The notes beneath the pieces are model-generated. The model saw only the letters and a list, made by a program, of their open reading frames with translations. It ran no database searches and had not been told where the DNA came from. Source: Nitrospiraceae bacterium (GTDB lineage: Bacteria > Nitrospirota > Nitrospiria > Nitrospirales > Nitrospiraceae). Taken from it: 10,829 nt of DNA. Below are positions 5,045 to 10,829 of the stretch, one piece after another (positions within the stretch are counted from its first letter, which is position 1; every line of letters starts with the position of its first letter). The translations under genes were made by a program, and so were the position numbers. Location of the stretch: the NCBI GenBank assembly GCA_025934615.1, contig JAICXS010000028.1, positions 1 to 10,829 on the forward strand, in the 5' to 3' direction.

Positions 5045-7222
5045 ATGAAAACTGCTCGCGTCTGTTTCCTCTGGCACATGCATCAGCCATATTACACCGA
5101 TCCCGTGACACGAACCGTCGGCATGCCGTGGGTCCGTCTCCACGCCAGTAAAGCCTACTTCGACATGGCTTTTCTACTCGAACGTTTCCCCGATATTCGC
5201 TCGACGTTCAATTTCACGCCGTCCCTCCTGCTGCAGCTGAATGAAGCGGTGACAGGATCCACGGCCGATCTGTTTTTAGAATATGCCGCGCGTTCCGCAG
5301 CGGACCTGTCACAGAGTGAACGCGCCTTTCTCCTGCGCCATTTCTTTGCGGCCAATTGGGCGAATATGATTCGCCCCTTCCCTCGCTATCATGAACTGCT
5401 TGTGAAACGCGGGATGGATAACCGGCACCAAGACTGGGACCGTGCCGAACAGGAGTTCACGACACAGGACTGGCTGGATTTACAGGTGTGGCATAATTTG
5501 GCCTGGTTTGGATACGGGGCGGTGGCTCGCTACCCTCGCCTGGCGGCGCTGCGGCAGAAAGGCCGCGGCTTCACCGAAGAAAACAAACACGAGGTCCTGG
5601 CCATCCAACGTCAGGTCGTCAGCGAAATTATTCCCATGTACCGTACACTCGCAGCGAAGGGCCAAATCGAACTGACGACGACGCCGTTCTATCATCCCAT
5701 CCTCCCGCTGGTCATCGATACCGAGATCGGCCGGCTCGCACGCCCTGATTGTGCGCTCCCCACCCGCTTGCAAGCGAGCGCGGATGCGGAGGCACAGCTT
5801 CGTCGGGCCGCCGCCTACCACACCGCACAATTCGGATGCGCGCCACAGGGTCTCTGGCCGTCGGAAGGGTCGGTCTGTCCTGAAATGATTCCACTCGTCC
5901 GGCACGCAGGGTTCACGTGGATGGCGACGGACGAAGGCGTGCTGGCCCGCTCACTCAGCCACTGGGACCGCCAAGCCGATCTGTTTCGTCCGTATGTGGC
6001 GGGGCTGCCGGGGGACGATCTCGCGATGGTCTTCCGCGACCGGGAAATTTCGGACGCGTTCGGATTCGTCTATTCCAAATGGACCGCCGAATCTGCAATC
6101 GACGACGTGCTGCGCCGCGTGACTGAGCACGTCGAACGCGCGAAAAACCATGAGATTCTCATCTCCATCATTCTCGACGGGGAGAATCCTTGGGAGCATT
6201 ACTTCGATGGCGGAGAGCAGTTCCTCAGCGGCCTGTACAAGGCGTTCTCTACAACGGCTCTCGACACAGCGGATCGCCGCGTCTCAACGCAAACGATCGG
6301 CCGCGCATTAGAGCAATCTCCGCCGACGACGCGATTGTCCCATCTCCATTCGGGCTCCTGGATCAATTCGGATTTCAAAATCTGGATCGGCCATGCCGAA
6401 GACAATCGAGGATGGGACATGGTCCGGGAAACCCGAGCGCGGTTGATGGAGATGGAACCGACGTTGACGGCTGAGCAGGCAGCGGGGGCATGGGACGCCC
6501 TCTACGCGGCCGAAGGCAGCGATTGGTTCTGGTGGTACGGCGATGATTTTCATACCGAGTATAAATGGGAGTTCGATCGGCTGTTCCGCACACACTTGCG
6601 CAATGTGTTTCTTCGAGCGGGAAAGGCCGCCCCCGAGTTCTTGAATCATTCCGTCATAGACGCCCGAACGCTGCCGGAGGGACAGTCGGTGCGCCTTCCA
6701 ACTCGGCTCATCTCGCCAAACATCGACGGGAAGGTCACCGACTTCTTTGAATGGCGTGGCGCCGGTTTCATCGATCCGTCCCCGCCGCATGGCGCCATGT
6801 GGAAGCCTAGCGATCGCTTTTCTCATCTCGCGTTCGGGTATAACTTGGAGATGTTCTTTCTACGGCTGGATGCACGGCCATCGCCCTCGCCCACGCAGAC
6901 GACCGTTGAATGTCACATACGGACCGAGCGCTCGCATTGCAAAGTCACCTTCGCTCTCGCTGCCGGCCTCGATCATTTTATCTTGTGGTCGTCCACGTCG
7001 GAGGCGTTTCAGCAAGTCGGCCGCTATACGACTATCGCATTTCACCAGATCGTCGAACTCGCGGTTCCTTTTAAAGACCTCGCCCTTCAGGCTGGGCAGG
7101 ACTTCAGTCTCACGCTTGTGCTGACTCAAGAAGCGCTTGAGATCGAACGCTACCCCCGGCATCATGCCGTGTCGCTGACGGTTCCAGACCGGAATTTTGA
7201 AGCGAGAATGTGGAGAGTATGA
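5045..7222 (+). CDS. Glycoside hydrolase family 57 enzyme (725 aa)
   Basis: This is a GH57 retaining enzyme of the alpha-amylase, branching-enzyme or 4-alpha-glucanotransferase type, acting on alpha-glucans in the cytoplasm (no signal peptide). All five conserved regions can be found: HMHQPYY (11-17), GQIEL (206-210), GLWPSEGS with the likely nucleophile E274, ILDGENPWEHY with the likely acid/base D378, and HSGSWINSDFKIWIGH (435-450). DWFWWYGDDFHTEYKWEFD (493-511) precedes a C-terminal beta-rich region (about 540-725). Length fits the roughly 700-residue bacterial subgroup annotated loosely as alpha-amylase/alpha-mannosidase; its exact specificity is unproven. The start is unambiguous: an in-frame TGA lies at 5009-5011 with no other start codon in between. 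No Shine-Dalgarno site precedes it. The stop overlaps a bridging micro-ORF leading to the GalT-like gene, suggesting an operon. Confidence 0.93.
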   Translation: MKTARVCFLWHMHQPYYTDPVTRTVGMPWVRLHASKAYFDMAFLLERFPDIRSTFNFTPSLLLQLNEAVTGSTADLFLEYAARSAADLSQSERAFLLRHFFAANWANMIRPFPRYHELLVKRGMDNRHQDWDRAEQEFTTQDWLDLQVWHNLAWFGYGAVARYPRLAALRQKGRGFTEENKHEVLAIQRQVVSEIIPMYRTLAAKGQIELTTTPFYHPILPLVIDTEIGRLARPDCALPTRLQASADAEAQLRRAAAYHTAQFGCAPQGLWPSEGSVCPEMIPLVRHAGFTWMATDEGVLARSLSHWDRQADLFRPYVAGLPGDDLAMVFRDREISDAFGFVYSKWTAESAIDDVLRRVTEHVERAKNHEILISIILDGENPWEHYFDGGEQFLSGLYKAFSTTALDTADRRVSTQTIGRALEQSPPTTRLSHLHSGSWINSDFKIWIGHAEDNRGWDMVRETRARLMEMEPTLTAEQAAGAWDALYAAEGSDWFWWYGDDFHTEYKWEFDRLFRTHLRNVFLRAGKAAPEFLNHSVIDARTLPEGQSVRLPTRLISPNIDGKVTDFFEWRGAGFIDPSPPHGAMWKPSDRFSHLAFGYNLEMFFLRLDARPSPSPTQTTVECHIRTERSHCKVTFALAAGLDHFILWSSTSEAFQQVGRYTTIAFHQIVELAVPFKDLALQAGQDFSLTLVLTQEALEIERYPRHHAVSLTVPDRNFEARMWRV

Positions 7223-7332
7223 TGGGGCACGGAGCGAAAGGCCAGGCGCTGGGAACACCGGATCTGTTTCGGATTATACCTATCGCCTCGCGCCCCAAGC
7301 CTCAAACACGGGAGCGGAGCGAACATGCCTGA
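7222..7332 (+). CDS. Possible micro-protein bridging GH57 and the GalT-like gene (36 aa)
   Basis: The ATG at 7222-7224 shares its A with the GH57 stop (TGATG). GGAG at 7212-7215, inside the end of GH57, is well placed as a Shine-Dalgarno site. The ORF ends at TGA 7330-7332, 8 nt inside the GalT-like gene, so it exactly fills the 102-bp gap. The product (starting MGHGAKGQALGTPDLFRIIP) is basic, with a short hydrophobic centre and an Arg-rich tail; I recognise no family. It may be a real small protein, or its translation may simply couple expression of the two enzymes. The geometry is seen directly; expression is inference. Confidence 0.4.
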   Translation: MGHGAKGQALGTPDLFRIIPIASRPKPQTRERSEHA

Positions 7333-8329
7333 ACTGCGTCGGGATCCGATTGTGGGCCGCTGGGTCATTATTTCTACTGAGCGCGCCGCACGCCCGCGCG
7401 ATTTTTTTGAAGACACGCACGCACGCCAACCCACCACCGACCTGTGCCCATTTTGTCCGGGACAAGAACACCTGACGCCGTATGAAGTCCTTGCCTATCG
7501 GCCCCAGCACGGGCCGGCCAATTCATCCGGCTGGATGGTTCGCGTCGTTCCCAATAAATTCCCGGCGCTCCACGTCGAAGGCGACATGGAACGGGAAGGC
7601 CTCGGCCTCTACGATCGCATGAACGGCATTGGCGCGCACGAGGTCATTATTGAAACGCCGGATCACAAACTGACGCTCGCCGATCTGCCGCCCAAACACA
7701 TCGAGGATATTTTGTGGTCCTATCGCGATCGAATGGTGGACCTCAAGCGGGATATTCGTCTTCGGTTTATCCTTGTGTTCAAAAATCACGGCGCGGCCGC
7801 AGGCGCGACATTGGAACATACCCACTCGCAACTCATCGCGCTACCGATCGTGCCGACGAGTGTCGCCGCAGAGATCGAAGGCTGCCGGGTACATTTCCAG
7901 CAGAAGGAACGTTGCATCTATTGCGACATCGTGCGACAGGAGCTGACCGAACGGACACGCATCGTCGCCGACAATCCGGAATTCCTCGTCGTCACCCCGT
8001 TTGCGCCTCGCTTCCCGTTTGAAATGTGGATTTTGCCCAAACGGCATGCCGCCTATTTTGAAGAAAGCCAAAAATCCCAGTTCGAATGGCTGGCCCGCAT
8101 TCTTTCAGAGTCTCTCCACCGTATGGATCGCACGCTGGCGAATCCCGCCTACAACTTCATCCTGCATACGTCTCCGCTTCATGAGAAGACAGGCGACTTT
8201 TATCACTGGCATATCGAGCTGATTCCCAAGTTGACCCAAATCGCCGGATTCGAATGGGGCACGGGGTTCTATATCAATCCCGTCACACCGGAAGAATCGG
8301 CCAAATTCCTGCGTGATGCCCAGCTCTAG
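7325..8329 (+). CDS. galT: GalT-family hexose-1-phosphate nucleotidylyltransferase (334 aa)
   Basis: This HIT-superfamily enzyme transfers a nucleotidyl group between a sugar-1-phosphate and a nucleotide sugar (classically UDP-glucose plus galactose-1-phosphate). LEHTHSQLIALP (163-174) holds the H-x-H-x-Q motif, with H167 the expected nucleotidylated histidine and Q169 its partner. C41 and C44 (CPFC), H114 and H165 match the zinc ligands of E. coli GalT. A second pair, C197/C200 in CIYC, and YHWHIELIPKL (293-303) start and end the second HIT-like half. Length is normal. GGAG at 7316-7319 lies 5 nt before the ATG. No galK, galE or galM is present. Next to a GH57 alpha-glucan enzyme, an ADP-glucose phosphorylase-like role, known for the plant homologue At5g18200, is a real alternative to Leloir galactose metabolism. 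Confidence 0.88.
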   Translation: MPELRRDPIVGRWVIISTERAARPRDFFEDTHARQPTTDLCPFCPGQEHLTPYEVLAYRPQHGPANSSGWMVRVVPNKFPALHVEGDMEREGLGLYDRMNGIGAHEVIIETPDHKLTLADLPPKHIEDILWSYRDRMVDLKRDIRLRFILVFKNHGAAAGATLEHTHSQLIALPIVPTSVAAEIEGCRVHFQQKERCIYCDIVRQELTERTRIVADNPEFLVVTPFAPRFPFEMWILPKRHAAYFEESQKSQFEWLARILSESLHRMDRTLANPAYNFILHTSPLHEKTGDFYHWHIELIPKLTQIAGFEWGTGFYINPVTPEESAKFLRDAQL

Positions 8330-8423
8330 CCTTCAGGGCTCTTCTACTACAACAGCTTCCATGACTACAGCGATATGAGCTGATTCCCTACGGTTATTCT
8401 TTATGACATCCGTTAGGAAGGAT

Positions 8424-9038
8424 ATGTCCGGCATACTTGTGCGAGGCTCTCTACGCATAAATATCATGCATGATCGACGCTGGCTCATAGGGACCGTTAT
8501 CGCGACTCTTAGTGTCACACTGCATACCTCCATTCTTGCGTGTGCCGAAGAGCCGGCCCTCATCAGGATCGGCCCGCGAACGGGGTTCAGTGGTAGTTCC
8601 CCCTTGTTGGGCAAGGAACAAAAATATAATTTTCGGCTGTACGACGTCGCGGCACTCTGGCGGCTTCCATGGCAACTGCCACTCGGCAATACAGGACTGA
8701 GGCTTGAGACCCGACTCATCACGAGCGCGGGCGCGATCACCGGCGGGGGGGATACGGGGTTTATGGGAACCGTCGTTCCAGACCTCGCCTTAACGGCATG
8801 GAACGGACGGGTCTCTCTTGACGCCGGATTGGGCGCCGGATTTTTTCCCAAATACCACTTCGGCACGCAGAATTTCGGCGGACCCGTGCAAATCGTCGGC
8901 ACCGTCGGCATCGGATTCAATGTATGGACCCATGCTTACGCCGGATTTCGTCTCCAGCACTTCTCAGATGCGACGATCTATGGATCGAATACGCTTGGGG
9001 CGGATATGTACATCTTCGAGATCGCGTACCGATTTTGA
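8424..9038 (+). CDS. Acyloxyacyl hydrolase / PagL-like lipid A deacylase (204 aa)
   Basis: This is probably an outer-membrane beta-barrel hydrolase that removes an acyl chain from lipid A. The start at 8424 is chosen because AGGAAGG (8415-8421) precedes it. ATG 8403 and ATG 8466 are in frame too, and 8466 would give a cleaner signal peptide. Numbering from 8403, residues 22-48 hold a signal peptide: MHDRRW, a hydrophobic core and ACAEE near the cleavage site. The mature part alternates short beta strands (such as GLRLETRLITSAGAI and AYAGFRLQHFSDAT) and ends in the aromatic YRF expected of an outer-membrane barrel. HFSD at 186-189 corresponds to the PagL catalytic His-x-Ser. The third residue appears to be Asp201 (GADM) where PagL has Glu. 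It is separated from the GalT-like gene by about 94 bp and has no obvious partner. Confidence 0.72.
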   Translation: MSGILVRGSLRINIMHDRRWLIGTVIATLSVTLHTSILACAEEPALIRIGPRTGFSGSSPLLGKEQKYNFRLYDVAALWRLPWQLPLGNTGLRLETRLITSAGAITGGGDTGFMGTVVPDLALTAWNGRVSLDAGLGAGFFPKYHFGTQNFGGPVQIVGTVGIGFNVWTHAYAGFRLQHFSDATIYGSNTLGADMYIFEIAYRF

Positions 9039-9080
9039 CCCTGCATGTTCTTGGCACGATGACGGCCCCTTCATTTGCAA

Positions 9081-9104
9081 TCGCGGTCGTCAACGCCTTA
9101 TCAT
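9081..9104 (+). promoter_or_regulatory. Candidate promoter of the TtuB-like gene, leaderless arrangement
   Basis: TATCAT (9099-9104) matches the -10 consensus at five of six positions. An imperfect -35 (TTGCAA, four of six) precedes it at about 18 nt. Only 7 nt separate it from ATG 9112, so transcription would start at or next to the start codon. No purine-rich site lies in that gap. Confidence 0.4.
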
Positions 9105-9111
9105 CCGTCCC

Positions 9112-9309
9112 ATGATCGTCCATCTGAGCCATCCGGATCGCGATGTCGACATCAAAGGGCCCAAGCGCGTCAAAGAGTTGCTGCGGGATCTGAACCTGGT
9201 CGTCGAGGCGCATCTCGTCATCCGCGGCGACGATCTCGTCACGGAGGATGAAATGCTGAAAGATTCCGATCAAGTTGAAATCCGACCGGTGATTTCCGGC
9301 GGGAAATAG
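9112..9309 (+). CDS. ttuB: ThiS/MoaD-family sulfur carrier, TtuB-like (65 aa)
   Basis: This small ubiquitin-fold protein should carry sulfur as a C-terminal thiocarboxylate for tRNA 2-thiolation. The whole product fits one beta-grasp: MIVHLSHPDRDVDIKG (strands 1-2), a VKELLRDLNL helix (20-29), HLVIRGDDLV (34-43) and a closing VEIRPVISGGK (55-65). The VIRG...LVTEDEMLKDSDQVEI...ISGG pattern matches my memory of Thermus TtuB better than MoaD or ThiS. Family members normally end in exactly GG; here one Lys follows, so trimming would be needed before adenylation. The frame is open upstream of 9112, but family length fixes the start; no Shine-Dalgarno site is present. The TtuA-type enzyme follows 183 bp downstream, across a structured repeat, and is its likely client. 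Confidence 0.8.
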   Translation: MIVHLSHPDRDVDIKGPKRVKELLRDLNLVVEAHLVIRGDDLVTEDEMLKDSDQVEIRPVISGGK

Positions 9310-9358
9310 CCATGAATGGCATCGGCGGAAATTCATTTCTCACTTAGAAATTACATGA

Positions 9359-9480
9359 GGCGGCTAAAAACGTTCTTCCGGCAAGGCCGCAGGGAGCCTG
9401 GCGACTGAGGCGTACCCTCAGGGGTACGTCGCAGGGAGACAGGCGACTGAGAACGCCGCTGGAGAACGTTTTCAGCAGCC
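9359..9480. repeat. 122-bp palindromic repeat element (REP/MITE-like)
   Basis: Imperfect terminal inverted repeats of 20 bp (9359-9378 and 9461-9480, 17 of 20 matching, core AACGTTCT against AGAACGTT) enclose the unit. Inside, two 22-bp direct copies (9388-9409 and 9430-9451) share CGCAGGGAG and GGCGACTGAG and differ only in the 3 nt between those blocks. Between them a perfect hairpin, CGTACCC-TCAG-GGGTACG (9411-9428), forms the centre. The layout is like small non-coding dispersed repeats in bacterial intergenic DNA, and I associate similar sequences with Nitrospira genomes. Only one copy lies in this window, so mobility is inference. It ends 12 nt before the TtuA-like start codon. Confidence 0.7.
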
Positions 9481-9492
9481 TTGACACCTTAT

Positions 9493-10434
9493 ATGAACTG
9501 TACGAAGTGTAAGACCAAAGCCGTCATCGGCCTCCCCCGCCACAATGCGGCGTTCTGCAAACTCTGCTTTAACGGATTCGTGCATGAGCAGGTGGCGCGG
9601 GCGGTGAAATCCGAACGGATGTTCGGGCCGAACGATCGCATTCTCGTGGCTGTGTCCGGAGGCAAAGACAGCCTCACCCTGTGGTCGATTCTCCTCACGC
9701 TCGGCTATCGCGCCGATGCACTGTACGTCGATCTCGGCATCCCCAATTATTCTGAGAAGTCGCATGAGAAGGTAGAGCGTTTTGCGGACAAACTCGCCCA
9801 ATCGCACGAGACGAAGCTGATCGTCCATACCGTACAGGAGCAAGCCGGCGCGGGCATTCGTGAATTAGCGATGCTCATTCGCCGGCCGACCTGTTCAACG
9901 TGCGGGACGATAAAGCGCTATCAATTTAATCGAGCCGCGGTCGAGCAACATTACGATGTGATGGCCACCGGCCATAACCTTGATGATGAGGCAGCCCGCC
10001 TGCTTGGGAACGTCCTGCACTGGCAAACGGAATACCTCGACAAACAAGGTCCCAGCTTGCCGGCCTCGGTGGAAGGCTTCGCGAAAAAGGTCAAGCCATT
10101 ATATCGGCTCAGTGAACGTGAAATCGCAGCCTACGCCGTCTTGAACCGAATCGACTATATCGTCGAAGAATGTCCAATGGCCAAGGGTTCCAAGATGCTC
10201 CTCTATAAGGAAGTGCTCAATCGTTTGGAAACGGAATCTCCCGGCACGAAACAACGTTTCTATTGCGGTTTTCTCGAACGGGGCATCGCAACAGAACCGC
10301 GGACGGGCACCATGCAGGAACACGATCAAGCCATGCTCCAACCCTGCACGACATGCGGACAACCCACCAGCGCAGAGGTCTGCTCCTACTGCAAAATGAT
10401 GGCGCGCGCCAAAGCGAAAGTCCACTCTACCTAG
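9493..10434 (+). CDS. ttuA: TtuA-type tRNA 2-thiolation enzyme (313 aa)
   Basis: This is an ATP-dependent tRNA sulfurtransferase of the TtcA/TtuA group, which adenylates a tRNA base and replaces its oxygen with sulfur. An N-terminal zinc finger (C3, C6, C22, C25) precedes the PP-loop SGGKDS (55-60). C134 and C137 in RPTCSTCG, plus C227 in EECPMA, match the three 4Fe-4S cysteines. ATGHNLDDEA (158-167) is the second nucleotide motif. A C-terminal zinc finger (C285, C288, C297, C300) completes the TtuA plan; TtcA proteins lack both fingers. The target is therefore probably U54 (2-thioribothymidine) rather than C32. ATG 9493 is preferred over the in-frame TTG 9481, which lies at the edge of the repeat. 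No Shine-Dalgarno site is visible for either. The TtuB-like carrier is just upstream. Confidence 0.9.
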   Translation: MNCTKCKTKAVIGLPRHNAAFCKLCFNGFVHEQVARAVKSERMFGPNDRILVAVSGGKDSLTLWSILLTLGYRADALYVDLGIPNYSEKSHEKVERFADKLAQSHETKLIVHTVQEQAGAGIRELAMLIRRPTCSTCGTIKRYQFNRAAVEQHYDVMATGHNLDDEAARLLGNVLHWQTEYLDKQGPSLPASVEGFAKKVKPLYRLSEREIAAYAVLNRIDYIVEECPMAKGSKMLLYKEVLNRLETESPGTKQRFYCGFLERGIATEPRTGTMQEHDQAMLQPCTTCGQPTSAEVCSYCKMMARAKAKVHST

Positions 10435-10435
10435 A

Positions 10436-10454
10436 CTGACTCTCGCTGAGTCAG
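10436..10454 (+). terminator. Hairpin directly after the TtuA-like gene
   Basis: CTGACTC (10436-10442) pairs perfectly with GAGTCAG (10448-10454) around a 5-nt loop, starting 2 nt after the stop codon. It is probably the transcript's 3' end, though no T-tract follows closely. The nearest T-rich run (TTTGTTTG) is some 40 nt further on. Confidence 0.4.
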
Positions 10455-10551
10455 GAAGTTCCGGCTAAGGCACGCTCTAATAGTTTCCTCAATGTTTGTT
10501 TGCTGCCCCTTCCTTCTTCTCCACAATGAGTGACTAGACGGCCCTAGCAAT

Positions 10552-10582
10552 GCAGCCCGCCGACCAACGACCGACGGGCTGC
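10552..10582. other. Intergenic hairpin (GCAGCCCG / CGGGCTGC)
   Basis: GCAGCCCG (10552-10559) pairs perfectly with CGGGCTGC (10575-10582), with two more pairs possible inside after a mismatch. CTCCTTCC follows on the plus strand, and TTGCTAG follows on the minus strand. It may be a weak bidirectional terminator or a dispersed palindromic repeat; nothing decides between these. Confidence 0.4.
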
Positions 10583-10829
10583 TCCTTCCGCGTTCAATTG
10601 ACCGTGAATTCGCGAGCCATGTGAACACAATGCAGTGTTCCAGTCGCCGCGTCGTCGAAAGAATACAATCCTCACATGGACCGCACGTGACAATTCTTGC
10701 TCAATTGTAGAGTTCCATCCAGCGCCGATATACCGCAATGGTATTCAGATGGCCCGATGGACCATCGGCAGCCATCGCTCGTCCCACGACTTTTATCCGG
10801 CGCGGTCACGACTCTATTCGGTTAACCGA

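Larger units (their letters stand above)
10435..10829. other. 395-bp terminal region with no gene seen
   Basis: Only short frames without Shine-Dalgarno sites or recognisable products cross this stretch, mostly on the minus strand. It holds a hairpin directly after the TtuA stop, a longer hairpin at 10552-10582 and a perfect palindrome TCGGTTAACCGA at 10818-10829 that touches the window end. No tRNA cloverleaf was found. Confidence 0.5.

Noticed and set aside
6308..6826. 172-codon minus-strand ORF inside GH57
   Set aside because: It is antisense to conserved GH57 motifs and is a GC-rich shadow frame.
8333..8920. 195-codon minus-strand ORF across the PagL-like gene
   Set aside because: The plus-strand frame has a signal peptide, barrel strands and an HFS motif, while the minus frame is Pro/Ser/Arg-rich with no family features.
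9388..9451. Two 22-bp direct repeats considered as a CRISPR fragment
   Set aside because: There are only two copies, the 20-bp interval is itself mostly a hairpin rather than a spacer, and the whole lies within terminal inverted repeats.
10431..10738. Short minus-strand ORFs in the last 395 bp
   Set aside because: They have no ribosome sites, cross the 10552-10582 hairpin and give no recognisable product.

Overview
The window looks like chromosomal DNA of a free-living, moderately GC-rich Gram-negative bacterium, most likely of the Nitrospira (Nitrospirota) lineage. That assignment is an inference. It rests on protein features (a small secreted protein with a C-GRIPKDASAGQRM-AEQ-C signature, a short RRM protein, a GH57 plus GalT-like pair, a stand-alone PAS protein) and on a palindromic intergenic repeat, not on any rRNA or database match. 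I see no tRNA, rRNA, CRISPR array, insertion sequence or phage module.

Layout. Positions 1-900 hold the possible tail of an upstream gene, a small exported protein (168-461) and a one-domain RRM RNA-binding protein (589-822). A hairpin precedes the RRM gene, and a short upstream ORF overlaps its start codon by ATGA. A convergent gene of unknown function (894-1250, minus) ends against a stem-loop whose T-tract serves the minus strand. Positions 1251-1724 hold no gene. Two small genes with strong Shine-Dalgarno sites follow (1725-1895 and 1900-2091), then about 630 bp without a convincing gene but with two strong hairpins and an AT-rich patch. Next come an aldo/keto reductase (2723-3694) and a PAS-domain protein (3825-4340) whose terminator lies inside the last codons of a convergent VanZ-family membrane protein (4402-4848, minus).

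The second half is metabolic. VanZ is divergent from a GH57 alpha-glucan-active enzyme (5045-7222), followed by a GalT-family nucleotidylyltransferase of the HIT superfamily (7325-8329). A 36-codon ORF with its own Shine-Dalgarno exactly bridges the two. This pair probably works in storage-polysaccharide or sugar-nucleotide metabolism. A PagL-like lipid A deacylase homologue with a signal peptide follows (8424-9038). The last block is a ThiS/MoaD-type sulfur carrier resembling TtuB (9112-9309) and a TtuA-type tRNA 2-thiolation enzyme (9493-10434), separated by a 122-bp structured repeat. Together they would place sulfur on a tRNA uridine, probably U54. The last 395 bp contain only palindromes and hairpins.

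The GH57, TtuB and TtuA genes have no recognisable Shine-Dalgarno site. For GH57 and TtuB a promoter-like -10 hexamer sits 7-8 nt before the ATG, which suggests leaderless mRNAs. The other genes mostly have clear Shine-Dalgarno sites. No wholly new defence or mobile system is evident. The most interesting points are the TtuA/TtuB pair with its GGK-ending carrier, the structured repeat between them, and the bridging micro-ORF.
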